This document shows positions 19,532-29,583 of a stretch of 64,000 nucleotides of DNA, in pieces. This DNA is from Tenacibaculum jejuense (GTDB lineage Bacteria; Bacteroidota; Bacteroidia; Flavobacteriales; Flavobacteriaceae), in NCBI RefSeq assembly GCF_900198195.1, contig NZ_LT899436.1, positions 1,696,001 to 1,760,000 of the forward strand, in the 5' to 3' direction. The translations under genes were made by a program, and so were the position numbers. The notes beneath the pieces are model-generated. The model had not been told where the DNA came from. It searched no databases and saw only the letters and a list, made by a program, of their open reading frames with translations. Position 1 is the stretch's first letter. Every line of letters begins with the position of its first letter.

Positions 19532-21244
19532 TTATGGTTTACGATAAAACGTTGTAGAAATGGTTTCAGTATTTCCAACTTTATCTGAAACTACAATTTT
19601 AAAGATATGTTTGCTACCAACCAATTTTTTGTCGGAAAAATCATATGTTAAAATTCCTTTTTTATGATTATACTCCATTAAAATCCATTGACCATCAATA
19701 GAACCACGAAAACCATTAATACCAGAATCTTCGTCTTTGATCTTAACTTTCAGGGTTTTATTTTTTGAAATCCATTGGTTATCAGCAAAATTTATCAAAG
19801 TAATTTTAGGAGATATCGAATCTAATTTTAAAGCATAACTTCCTAATGTCTTTTGATTAGTGTAAACTTTATTTTTTTTCTTCTTTGTAGCTACGTATTT
19901 AGGGTATTTTGATTTAGTAACATTTGCAATGTACACTTGTTGTTTTTCAACAGTATTTAAATGTGAAGTATCAAAAGTTAGTGTAAAACGTTTATCCAGA
20001 GGAATTGTAGGTTCGTGTATTTTTGCAATACCATTATTAACATCAAAATCTAAATAGCAATCATGATAAAAAGAGTTCTTTGGAAATGCTATTGTTACAC
20101 CATCTTTTTGAAATTTATGAAAATTTACAGCAGTTATTTTATAAGCTGTGGTGTCTTTTTTAATCTCTAAATCATTTTTTGAAACTCCTTTTATTGGAAT
20201 TCTTAAGGTAGATGCATTTCCCTTAAAATCTTTGGCAATAATTTCTACATTGTAACTAGCCAAAGGTTCAATATTTAATTTACCTTCATTAATCAAGTTT
20301 TCATAAAGACTTAATTTATTTTTTGAAACACGATGTGTTTTTTGGAATTTCTTCTTGAATTTTCCATAATGATCATAGTCAATTAAAAGATTAATGTATT
20401 TACTTTCTGCAAAAGAGAAAGTTTCTACATCATGGTAATACACACGTTCACCATTCACATGCATTTCTAAACTATAAATACCATTTCTATTCATCGCTTC
20501 ATCTTGCCTATCAAAAGTAACAACGCCTAAACCAATAGTTCCATTAGCTTCTATTCTTTGCGAAACATATTTACCACGCTCTATTTTTTTAATAGGAATA
20601 ATAGATTTAACATTAGCATTATTTACTCTAGCATTAGTATCTAAAGGGAAAACCATTAGCTTTTCAATAATGGGGTTTCTAGTATCTTTAACAGCCAGAC
20701 CAAAATGTAATGGATTTATAATTTTATCTGTCCTTGAATCTCTTATTTCATAATGTAAGTGTGGGCCTCCTGAACTTCCAGTATCACCAGAATATCCAAT
20801 AATCTCTCCTTTTTTTACAGGAAATTTATCTTCTTCAGGAAATAAATTACCAGTGTAGTAACTTTTCTTTTTGTATTGCACACTTTTAACAAACTTCTGA
20901 ATTTTTGGAGCAAACCTTTGTAAATGCGCAAAAACAGTAGTAAAACCACTTGGGTGTTTTACATATAAAACTTTACCAAAGCCGTATTGAGCAACTTTAA
21001 TTCGATATATATAACCATTTGCAGGTGCTAAAATTGGGATACCTTCTTTTTGTTGTGTCTTTAAATCAATTCCAGAATGAAAATGATTACTTCTTAATTC
21101 TCCAAAAGTACCAGCGACTACGACAGGAATATCCATTGGATTAGAAAAATAACTTTTAGAGTATTTTTTTTGAGAAAAACTCACACTAACCGAGCAAAGT
21201 AAAAATAGGATATATAAATGTTTCAAAGCATATCTGTTTATCAA
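19532..21244 (-). CDS. M23 family metallopeptidase (LytM-type)
   Basis: 570 residues with an N-terminal signal (YILFLLCSVSVSFS). The LytM domain lies at ~35-180 with the zinc ligands visible: His56 and Asp60 in HFHSGIDL, and His164 in PHLHYE, with His107 in VFAHLQ nearby. The family cleaves peptide crosslinks of peptidoglycan in the periplasm. About 390 residues of beta-rich sequence follow the peptidase domain, which is much longer than a simple LytM enzyme and may act as a regulatory or binding region. It is first in a three-gene unit with the receptor and lipoprotein. Confidence 0.9.
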   Translation of the reverse strand: MINRYALKHLYILFLLCSVSVSFSQKKYSKSYFSNPMDIPVVVAGTFGELRSNHFHSGIDLKTQQKEGIPILAPANGYIYRIKVAQYGFGKVLYVKHPSGFTTVFAHLQRFAPKIQKFVKSVQYKKKSYYTGNLFPEEDKFPVKKGEIIGYSGDTGSSGGPHLHYEIRDSRTDKIINPLHFGLAVKDTRNPIIEKLMVFPLDTNARVNNANVKSIIPIKKIERGKYVSQRIEANGTIGLGVVTFDRQDEAMNRNGIYSLEMHVNGERVYYHDVETFSFAESKYINLLIDYDHYGKFKKKFQKTHRVSKNKLSLYENLINEGKLNIEPLASYNVEIIAKDFKGNASTLRIPIKGVSKNDLEIKKDTTAYKITAVNFHKFQKDGVTIAFPKNSFYHDCYLDFDVNNGIAKIHEPTIPLDKRFTLTFDTSHLNTVEKQQVYIANVTKSKYPKYVATKKKKNKVYTNQKTLGSYALKLDSISPKITLINFADNQWISKNKTLKVKIKDEDSGINGFRGSIDGQWILMEYNHKKGILTYDFSDKKLVGSKHIFKIVVSDKVGNTETISTTFYRKP

Positions 21245-21317
21245 CGAAAGTACTAAAATTATACCAAAAACGTATTGGGTTAATAATCAGTGATATTTAT
21301 AAAAAAAGTATAAAGAG

Positions 21318-21348
21318 TTGTGATTGTTAAAAGAGATTGTTAATTTTG
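21318..21348 (+). promoter_or_regulatory. Bacteroidota-type promoter for the coiled-coil/zapA unit
   Basis: TAATTTTG at 21341-21348 matches the TAnnTTTG element recognised by the Bacteroidota primary sigma factor, with TTG 20 bases upstream (21318-21320). The start codon at 21375 is 27 bases further on. Confidence 0.6.
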
Positions 21349-21374
21349 TTGAAATAGTTTATTTTCACTTATAA

Positions 21375-21665
21375 ATGAATAATACATTAGAAGCAATTCA
21401 TTTACTGGAAGTTAAGTTGAAAGATTTATTAATCAGATACGAATTTCTTTTAGAAGAGAATGAGGTTTTGCTGAAGCAAAATGGAGAGTTGCAAATTTTA
21501 TTAAGTGAAAAAAAAGAGCAATTAAAAGATCAAAAAAAACAATTTGATCTTTTGAAAGTTGCTAAAACTATGGAAGGCAGTAATGAAGATTCGAGAAATA
21601 CCAAACTCAAAATAAATGCTTTAATTCGAGAGATAGATAAATGTATTTTACTCTTGAATTCGTAA
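21375..21665 (+). CDS. Small coiled-coil protein upstream of zapA
   Basis: 96 residues, almost entirely helical coiled coil (residues ~5-70: heptad-like Leu/Ile spacing in LLEVKLKDLLIRYEFLLEENEVLLKQNGELQ). It has no signal or membrane segment. It ends 12 bases before zapA, so the two should be co-transcribed. By position and shape it could be a partner of the cell-division protein ZapA, comparable to ZapB-type coiled coils; sequence alone does not show this. Confidence 0.8.
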   Translation: MNNTLEAIHLLEVKLKDLLIRYEFLLEENEVLLKQNGELQILLSEKKEQLKDQKKQFDLLKVAKTMEGSNEDSRNTKLKINALIREIDKCILLLNS

Positions 21666-21677
21666 AAGTTCTTTAGA

Positions 21678-21968
21678 ATGAATAAAATAAAAGTTAATGT
21701 CGTTATTGCAGGTAGAACATATCCTTTAATAGTTAACTCTACTGAAGAGGAACAGGGTATGCGCAAAGCTGCAAAAAACATTAACGATTTAATTTTAAGT
21801 TTTGAGCAAAACTATGCTGTAGCAGATAAACAAGATGTACTTGCTATGTGTGCTTTACAATTTGCTTCTAAATTTGAAATCAATACCATAAAGGCGTTAC
21901 ATGAGTCTCAAGAAATAACAAAAAAAGTGAGTGAATTAACAAAATTGTTAGAAACTCATTTAAAATAA
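21678..21968 (+). CDS. zapA: Cell division protein ZapA
   Basis: 96 residues with the ZapA pattern: a beta strand pair (KINVVIAGRTYPLIV), the conserved NSTEEEQGMRKAAKNINDLI helix, then a long C-terminal dimerisation helix (VLAMCALQFASKFE). ZapA binds FtsZ and bundles its filaments at the division ring. It follows the coiled-coil gene and precedes the 6S-like RNA. Confidence 0.9.
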   Translation: MNKIKVNVVIAGRTYPLIVNSTEEEQGMRKAAKNINDLILSFEQNYAVADKQDVLAMCALQFASKFEINTIKALHESQEITKKVSELTKLLETHLK

Positions 21969-21998
21969 GTTCATTACATAATTAACAAGTAAGATACT

Positions 21999-22158
21999 GC
22001 CTACATTAGTACATAAGTTTAATAAACTCAACACTATATCTTTAAAAAGAATGAGTCTTGGTTAGTAAAGCAAGCCGTTAGTTCGGATCCTTGATCAGCC
22101 AGTTAGTTCTAAACCTGTTTTTAAGGAGTTTATAAAACCATACTAATGTGGGCTTTTT
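21999..22158 (+). ncRNA. ssrS: 6S RNA (6S-Flavo type) between zapA and rny
   Basis: The ends pair strongly: GCCTACATTAGTA (21999-22011) with TACTAATGTGGGC (22141-22153), 13 pairs with one wobble, followed at once by a T-run that acts as terminator. A second stem inside it is TAAACTC (22023-22029) with GAGTTTA (22126-22132), leaving a large central bubble, then an apical hairpin CAAGCCG...CGG...CTTG around 22070-22093. Length (~155 nt) and closing stem/bubble/hairpin order match 6S RNA, which sequesters RNA polymerase by mimicking an open promoter. Lying beside zapA is also the known context of ssrS in gammaproteobacteria. No clear promoter is visible just upstream, so it may be processed from the zapA transcript. 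Confidence 0.8.
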
Positions 22159-22191
22159 TATTAAATAAATATATATAATCAAATCATTGAT

Positions 22192-23757
22192 ATGGAAGAT
22201 TTAGGTATGCCAATCTTAGCTGGAGTAGTTGGTATTGTTGTTGGTTTTGTTGTAGCTAAGATTTTAGAAAAATCTAAGGCAAATAAGTTACTTAAAGAAA
22301 CAAATAAAGAAGCTGAAAATATTATAAAAGAGGCTAAAGTAGAAGCCGCAGCAATAAAGAAAGATAAAATCTTACAAGCTAAAGAGAAGTTCATTGAGTT
22401 AAAATCTGAACATGAAAAAGTGATTTTATCTAGAGAAAAGAAAATGTCTGATGTAGAAAAGAGAATCAGAGATAAAGAATCTAGAGTGTCTTCAGAGCTA
22501 GATAAAAATAAAAAATTATCACAATCCTTAGAGAAAAAAACAGCTGATTTAGATTATAAATTAGATTTCTTAGATAAAAAAGAATCAGAAGTAGAAAAGC
22601 TTCACAAGCGTCATGTAGATATGCTAGAACAGATTTCTGGATTTTCTGCTGATGAAGCTAAAACAGAATTAGTTGCTTCTTTAAAAGAGGAAGCTAAGAC
22701 TGATGCTATGAGTTTTATTCAAGAAACTATTGAAGAAGCAAAAATGACAGCTCAACAAGAAGCTAGAAAAGTTATTCTAAATACTATTCAAAGAGTAGGA
22801 GTAGAACAAGCTGTAGAAAATTGTGTTTCTGTATTTAATTTAGAATCAGACGATGTTAAAGGTCGTATTATTGGTAGAGAAGGTAGAAACATTAGAGCTT
22901 TAGAAGCTGCCACTGGTGTTGAAATTATTGTAGATGATACTCCTGAAGCAATTATTTTATCTTGTTTCGATCCTGTGAGGAGAGAAATTGCTCGTTTGTC
23001 GATGCACAAACTAGTTACTGATGGTAGAATTCACCCAGCAAGAATTGAAGAGATTGTAAGAAAGACTGAAAAACAAATCAATCAAGAAATAATTGAAGTT
23101 GGTAAGCGTACGGTAATCGATTTAGGAATTCATGGTTTACATCCAGAATTAATTAAAACCGTGGGTAGAATGAAGTACCGTTCTTCTTATGGACAGAATT
23201 TATTACAGCACTCAAGAGAAGTTGCTAATTTATGTGGTATCATGGCAGCAGAAATGGGATTGAATGCTAAAGCTGCTAAAAGAGCTGGTTTACTTCATGA
23301 TATTGGTAAAGTACCAGAAACAGAAAGTGAATTACCTCACGCATTATTAGGAATGCAATGGGCTGAAAAGTATGGTGAAAAACCAAATGTATGTAATGCA
23401 ATTGGAGCTCACCACGACGAAATAGAAATGAAAACTTTAATTGCACCTATTGTTCAAGTTTGTGATGCAATATCGGGAGCTAGACCTGGAGCAAGAAGAC
23501 AAGTTTTAGATAGTTATATACAACGTTTAAAAGATCTAGAAGATATTGCTTTCGGATTTAGTGGAGTACAAAAAGCTTTCGCAATTCAAGCCGGTAGAGA
23601 ATTAAGAGTTATGGTAGAAAGCACAAAAGTGAATGACGAAAAAGCTGCTGAATTATCATTCAATATTTCACAAAAAATACAGAATGACATGACTTATCCT
23701 GGTCAAGTTAAAGTTACTGTGATTAGAGAAACTAGAGCAGTAAACGTAGCAAAATAA
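22192..23757 (+). CDS. rny: Ribonuclease Y
   Basis: 521 residues, the normal length. An N-terminal membrane helix (residues 7-24) anchors it; a long coiled coil (~30-200) follows, then a KH RNA-binding domain ([11 protein letters not shown] at 224-234) and an HD metal-dependent phosphohydrolase domain with the His-Asp pair at 369-370 (LLHDIGKV). It starts endonucleolytic mRNA decay at the membrane. It begins about 34 bases after the 6S RNA terminator and ends with its own strong terminator. Confidence 0.95.
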   Translation: MEDLGMPILAGVVGIVVGFVVAKILEKSKANKLLKETNKEAENIIKEAKVEAAAIKKDKILQAKEKFIELKSEHEKVILSREKKMSDVEKRIRDKESRVSSELDKNKKLSQSLEKKTADLDYKLDFLDKKESEVEKLHKRHVDMLEQISGFSADEAKTELVASLKEEAKTDAMSFIQETIEEAKMTAQQEARKVILNTIQRVGVEQAVENCVSVFNLESDDVKGRIIGREGRNIRALEAATGVEIIVDDTPEAIILSCFDPVRREIARLSMHKLVTDGRIHPARIEEIVRKTEKQINQEIIEVGKRTVIDLGIHGLHPELIKTVGRMKYRSSYGQNLLQHSREVANLCGIMAAEMGLNAKAAKRAGLLHDIGKVPETESELPHALLGMQWAEKYGEKPNVCNAIGAHHDEIEMKTLIAPIVQVCDAISGARPGARRQVLDSYIQRLKDLEDIAFGFSGVQKAFAIQAGRELRVMVESTKVNDEKAAELSFNISQKIQNDMTYPGQVKVTVIRETRAVNVAK

Positions 23758-23776
23758 AAATAGAAATAATAAAAGA

Positions 23777-23817
23777 AAAAAGTACGAGCATTAGTTTGCT
23801 CGTACTTTTTTCTTTTT
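23777..23817 (+). terminator. Terminator of rny
   Basis: A 14-base stem AAAAAGTACGAGCA (23777-23790) with TGCTCGTACTTTTT (23797-23810), six-base loop, then TCTTTTT. Confidence 0.9.
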
Positions 23818-23853
23818 ATACATTCGCGAAAAATTTATTTAAAATTGTTAATT

Positions 23854-24402
23854 ATGAAAAAACTATTATTTAGCTTTTCTTTTTTATTATTGGGATTAAT
23901 TAGTGTAAAATCTCAAACATTTGGTGTTAGTACAGGTTATAATAATTACATTGCTTCTGTAAGTATAGATGGTCTTCCTGGAAATGGATCAGATGGAGCA
24001 TCTGGTTACTATATTGGTGTTTTTAGTGATATAGATTTAGGAAGTAAGTTTCACTTAGAGCCTGAACTTCAGTTTGTGCAAATTTTTAATAATGGAGAAA
24101 CAGGAGAACTTTTAGCTTTACCTGTAATGTTTAAATATTATTTAGTAAATAAGTTTAATGTCCAAGCAGGACCAGTATTAGATTTAGCTCTTAATAATGA
24201 ATCAGAAGAAATAAGCAGTTTTGGTATAGGTTTAGGATTTGGAGCAGCTTTCGATATTAATGAAAACTTTTCTTTAACTACAATGTATTCTTTAGGATTA
24301 TCTAACAGGTCTCCTGATTTAAATCTTTCAGATTTTGGACAACCACTTAACGTAAATACAAAGTTTGACTTTTTCCAAATTGGAATAGGGTATAAGTTTT
24401 AA
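23854..24402 (+). CDS. Outer-membrane beta-barrel protein
   Basis: 182 residues from the ATG at 23854 (MKKLLF), preferred over the ATG nine bases upstream because it begins the signal peptide cleaved after about VKSQ. The mature part is alternating beta strands (GVSTGYNNY, YYIGVFSDIDLG, FHLEPELQF, ...) and ends in a Phe-containing strand FFQIGIGYKF, as for porin-family OMP_b-brl barrels of about eight strands. Function unknown; it stands alone between rny and a convergent helicase gene. Confidence 0.8.
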   Translation: MKKLLFSFSFLLLGLISVKSQTFGVSTGYNNYIASVSIDGLPGNGSDGASGYYIGVFSDIDLGSKFHLEPELQFVQIFNNGETGELLALPVMFKYYLVNKFNVQAGPVLDLALNNESEEISSFGIGLGFGAAFDINENFSLTTMYSLGLSNRSPDLNLSDFGQPLNVNTKFDFFQIGIGYKF

Positions 24403-24420
24403 GATAAAATTTATAAAAAT

Positions 24421-24450
24421 AAAAAAAGCCACTTTAAAGTGGCTTTTTTT
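24421..24450. terminator. Bidirectional terminator between barrel gene and helicase gene
   Basis: Palindrome AAAAAAAGCCAC-TTTAAA-GTGGCTTTTTTT with T-runs in both reading directions. It lies between convergent genes and directly touches the helicase stop codon. Confidence 0.9.
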
Positions 24451-26249
24451 TATTTACGTCTATTTCTTCTTGGGTTTCTCCTTCTTTCAGAAGAGCCAGA
24501 ACTAGAATTGTTATTTTTATTTCGAACTCTACCAAAACCTCTATTATTTCCAGAAGAGTTAGAGTTTCCTCCACTAGAACGTCTTCTTCCACCTCCAGAA
24601 CGCCTTCTTCCTCCGCCTTTACGCTCTTTAGTGATTTCAATATTTACTCTTCTTCCGTTGAAATCAGGTTGGTTTTCTTCAAAAACACCTAGAGTTTGTG
24701 ACTCATAATTTTTATCAATTTCAAAGAAAGAAAATGTATCTAAAATATCTATAGCACCGATCTCTACATTCTTATCTATTCCTTGTTCATTAATTAATCC
24801 CATTAATTTAGCAGGATTAAGTCTATCCTTTCGTCCGATATTAATAAAGAAGCGAGTCATATTATCACTCGACATTCTTCCATCTCTGCTAGAAGAATCT
24901 CTATCCCTGTCTCTCGAGCTTATTTTATTTAAATCTGGTGCATTTTCATAGTATGATAGGAAAGAGTTAAATTCTAAAGAAACAAATTTTTGAATAAGTT
25001 CTTCTCTAGAAAACTCATTTAATTTTTCGTAAATACTAGGTAAGAAACTATCAATTTCTGTAGAATTAACTTCAGATTTTTCAATCTTATCAATTAAATG
25101 AAATAATTGCTTTTCGCAAATTTCCTTTCCTGTTGGAATAGGAGTTTGAACAAATTTTTTCTTTAAAATTCTCTCAATAGGAGAAAGTTTACTTCTTTCT
25201 TTTCTATTAACTAAAGCAATAGAAACCCCTTTGTTACCAGCTCTACCAGTTCTACCACTTCTGTGGTTGTAGTTTTCTATTTGATCTGGTAATTTATGGT
25301 TGATAACGTGAGTTAAGTTATTTACATCTAAACCTCTTGCAGCAACATCTGTTGCAACAAGCATTTGAATATTTTTCTTTCTGAACTTTTCCATAACACT
25401 ATCTCTTTGTGCTTGAGATAAATCACCATGTAAAGCATCAGCATTATATCCATCTTGAATTAACAAGTCAGCAATTAATTGTGTTTCTCTTCTTGTTCTA
25501 CAGAAAACAATAGCGTAAATATCTGGATTTACGTCTGCCACACGTTTTAGTGCTGGATATCTTGTCTTTTCTGTAACATTATAAAATTCGTGTGTTACAT
25601 TATCAGACCCTTGATTTTTCTCTCCTGAAGTTATTTCAACAGGGTTTTCCATGTAGTTTTTTGCGATAGCTTCAACTTCTCTAGGAAATGTTGCTGAGAA
25701 AAGTAAAGTTTGCTTAGTATCTGGGGTTGCTTCAAGAACTTTATCTAGTTCTTCTTTGAACCCCATATTAAGCATTTCATCAGCTTCATCTAAAACTAAC
25801 CAATCTACATTATTAAGTTTTAAAGCTCTTCTTCTAATTAAGTCAACTGTTCTACCTGGTGTACCAACAACAATTTGAACTCCTTTTTTTAGTTGTCTAA
25901 TTTGTTGTTCAATATTAGCACCACCATAAACGGTTGTAACATTTAAATTAGGTATATATTTAGAAAAGTCTTCAATATTTTTTCCAATTTGAACAGCTAA
26001 TTCACGAGTTGGAGATAATATTATCGCCTGAGTGTGATTGCTGTTTTCATCTACTTGCTCCACAATTGGTAAACTAAAAGCTGCAGTTTTACCAGTACCG
26101 GTTTGTGCAAATGCTTTTAAATCGTCTTTTGATGATATTATTTGTGGAATTGCTTTTTGTTGGATTACAGTCGGACTTTCATATCCTAAATCTACCAACG
26201 CTTTATTAATAGGTTCTTTTAAACCTAAGTCAGAAAAAGTTATTGACAT
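24450..26249 (-). CDS. DEAD-box ATP-dependent RNA helicase with DbpA-like RNA-binding domain
   Basis: 599 residues. All helicase motifs are visible: AQTGTGKT, PTRELA, DEAD in VLDEADEML, SAT, ATDVAARGLD and HRSGRTGRAG. A DbpA-type RRM-like domain follows (~470-540, FFINIGRKDRLNPAKLMGLI), then a basic Gly/Arg/Ser/Asn-rich disordered tail. This is the CsdA/DeaD-like layout, acting in ribosome assembly and mRNA unwinding, especially in the cold. A promoter element lies 74 bases upstream, leaving a sizeable 5' leader. The protein is too general to assign one target RNA. Confidence 0.93.
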   Translation of the reverse strand: MSITFSDLGLKEPINKALVDLGYESPTVIQQKAIPQIISSKDDLKAFAQTGTGKTAAFSLPIVEQVDENSNHTQAIILSPTRELAVQIGKNIEDFSKYIPNLNVTTVYGGANIEQQIRQLKKGVQIVVGTPGRTVDLIRRRALKLNNVDWLVLDEADEMLNMGFKEELDKVLEATPDTKQTLLFSATFPREVEAIAKNYMENPVEITSGEKNQGSDNVTHEFYNVTEKTRYPALKRVADVNPDIYAIVFCRTRRETQLIADLLIQDGYNADALHGDLSQAQRDSVMEKFRKKNIQMLVATDVAARGLDVNNLTHVINHKLPDQIENYNHRSGRTGRAGNKGVSIALVNRKERSKLSPIERILKKKFVQTPIPTGKEICEKQLFHLIDKIEKSEVNSTEIDSFLPSIYEKLNEFSREELIQKFVSLEFNSFLSYYENAPDLNKISSRDRDRDSSSRDGRMSSDNMTRFFINIGRKDRLNPAKLMGLINEQGIDKNVEIGAIDILDTFSFFEIDKNYESQTLGVFEENQPDFNGRRVNIEITKERKGGGRRRSGGGRRRSSGGNSNSSGNNRGFGRVRNKNNNSSSGSSERRRNPRRNRRK

Positions 26250-26322
26250 TTTGTGAATTTAAACGAACTCACAGATGCCCTATCCATGAATTCTAAATAT
26301 TTATATTATTTTTTGGACCCGG

Positions 26323-26330
26323 CAAAAGTA
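26323..26330 (-). promoter_or_regulatory. -7 promoter element of the DEAD-box helicase gene
   Basis: On the minus strand TACTTTTG matches TAnnTTTG exactly. It implies a leader of about 65-70 bases before the ATG at 26249. No convincing -33 TTG at the usual spacing. Confidence 0.5.
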
Positions 26331-26365
26331 GTGAATTAAAAACAAATAAATAGAGTAAAGCTAAA

Positions 26366-27724
26366 TTAATGAAGTTCAGTAATTTGTTTTTCTATTTTTT
26401 CAGAAGATAAAGCACAAAAACTATTGATCACTACACCTTTTTTGTTAACCAAAATTGTTCTTGGATATTTACTAGTTAAAAAGTTATGTGCATGACTCTT
26501 TTCATCAAGATAAAATTGATGTTTGATATCTAATTTTTTGATGTACTCATTTTTACGGTTATCAATATTCACTACTAAAAATTGAGTATTAGGACTTTTA
26601 CTGATGAGATAATTCATTCTAGAAGCAACCCAGTTATCTGGAGAGATTTCTTTGTTTCTGAAATATATAACTGTGTTATTGCCTTTTACAATATTCTTTA
26701 TGTTTTCAATCGATCCTTGAGGTGTGTGAATGCTAAATTCAGGTAAAGTTTTGTTTTTAGGAATATGCTTTACATCTGCCAGTAACTTCGCTATAATTTC
26801 TTTATCGGATTCGCTTGAAGAAATTTCTCTAAACAAATTATATGCTTTCTTATTTAAACCACAACTTTTTTTGGCGTAAAAATGACGTATAATCGTTTCT
26901 TTTAAGAGTCTGTTTTTTAATTCTGTAGATTCTATTTTACTATTTACAGTTTCTAATACAGAAATGGTAAATTCATCACTATCGTCTTTTATGTTTTTTG
27001 CATAAACATCGTAATAGATATTATTGTAAACATATTTCCTGTAAGGAGGAAAGAACATTAACGAATCTCCATTAATACCAACATCTTTTCTGTGCGAAAT
27101 AAAATTATTTTCGTTTATGCTATCAGGTTGTTCTTTGAGCCTGTTATTTATTGCATATGTTTCCAGCTTAGAGTATAATGGATAATATAGAACAACTTTC
27201 AATACATCTAAATAATCTTCAGAAATATCAGCAGATCTGGTTTTAAATTCTTCTAAATAATCGTCTTTCTGTTTTCTTAGAGAATCCAATGTTCTCAAAA
27301 AGTCATCAGAAGTTAATTTATTATACTTGTAGAAATCCTTTAATTGCTTTTCATTGATTAAGAAATTTTCAATGAGCGCATTATTTTTTTCAGCATTACT
27401 ACCACTAAAGACTAATGATTCGTCAAATCCCCAAGTGTTTAATCGCATCAGTAAACTATCTTGAGGTTCTAGATATAAATATTGAGTTTCTGGTCCGTGT
27501 TCGAAATAATACAAACCAGTTTTAATATTATCTAATTTTCCTAAAAAAGTATTGTCTTTATTTAATTTTATAGAATCTACAACTTCATTTTTGTTATTAA
27601 AGATGATAACAAAATCGCCTTTCGGATGTATAATTTTTCCACCTATATAAGTAAAGTTTTCATCCTTAGAAGTAGCACAACTAATTAAGAAAATCGAAAT
27701 TAAAGGTACTATATATTTAATCAT
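26366..27724 (-). CDS. Thioredoxin-fold lipoprotein lacking the CxxC pair
   Basis: 452 residues with an SPII signal (lipobox LISC, Cys16). The N-terminal ~100 residues resemble the DUF4369-like beta domain found ahead of TlpA-type proteins in Bacteroidota (IIFNNKNEVVDSIKLNKDNTFLGKLD). A helical middle region follows, and the last ~140 residues have the thioredoxin pattern (LPEFSIHTPQG, NNTVIYFRNKE, FYLDEKSHAHNFLTSKYPRTILVNKKG). Where TlpA proteins have WCxxC, this has FRNKEISPDNW, so no redox-active pair is present. Role unknown; periplasmic or membrane-attached. Confidence 0.75.
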   Translation of the reverse strand: MIKYIVPLISIFLISCATSKDENFTYIGGKIIHPKGDFVIIFNNKNEVVDSIKLNKDNTFLGKLDNIKTGLYYFEHGPETQYLYLEPQDSLLMRLNTWGFDESLVFSGSNAEKNNALIENFLINEKQLKDFYKYNKLTSDDFLRTLDSLRKQKDDYLEEFKTRSADISEDYLDVLKVVLYYPLYSKLETYAINNRLKEQPDSINENNFISHRKDVGINGDSLMFFPPYRKYVYNNIYYDVYAKNIKDDSDEFTISVLETVNSKIESTELKNRLLKETIIRHFYAKKSCGLNKKAYNLFREISSSESDKEIIAKLLADVKHIPKNKTLPEFSIHTPQGSIENIKNIVKGNNTVIYFRNKEISPDNWVASRMNYLISKSPNTQFLVVNIDNRKNEYIKKLDIKHQFYLDEKSHAHNFLTSKYPRTILVNKKGVVINSFCALSSEKIEKQITELH

Positions 27725-27756
27725 ATTCTTGTTAGAAAAGTCTATTTTTCAGCTAT

Positions 27757-27764
27757 CAAAAATA
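27757..27764 (-). promoter_or_regulatory. -7 promoter element of the thioredoxin-fold lipoprotein gene
   Basis: Minus-strand TATTTTTG fits TAnnTTTG, 33 bases before the ATG. It is part of a small inverted repeat CTATTTTT / AAAAATAG (27742-27749 and 27758-27765). Confidence 0.4.
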
Positions 27765-27877
27765 GAAATATGAGTGATATTAGGGTGTTAATTCGATGTT
27801 AATATTAGCAAAATAGAATCATTTTCAATAAAATAAATATTTGCTACTCAAATGCTGTTAAAAGCCCGCAGTTTTTA

Positions 27878-27885
27878 TACTTTTG
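27878..27885 (+). promoter_or_regulatory. -7 promoter element of the ABC-F gene
   Basis: TACTTTTG matches TAnnTTTG, 24 bases before the ATG at 27909; TTG at a usual -33 spacing is not obvious. Confidence 0.5.
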
Positions 27886-27905
27886 CAACGAAATTTAAAA
27901 AGTAG

Positions 27906-29531
<1,626 letters not shown>

Positions 29532-29535
29532 AAAC

Positions 29536-29566
29536 AAAAGGAAGCTGAAAAGCTTCCTTTTTTATT
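29536..29566. terminator. Terminator between ABC-F gene and oxyR
   Basis: Stem AAAAGGAAGCT (29536-29546), GAAA loop, AGCTTCCTTTT (29551-29561), then TTTATTTT. It lies between convergent genes and can serve both. Confidence 0.9.
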
Positions 29567-29583
29567 TTGTAAAATAGATATAT

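Noticed and set aside
24439..24708. Leu/Pro-rich frames overlapping the helicase 3' end on either strand.
   Set aside because: They are shadows of the RG-rich tail; the repeated Gly/Arg codons read as Pro/Leu in other frames, and a terminator covers their start.
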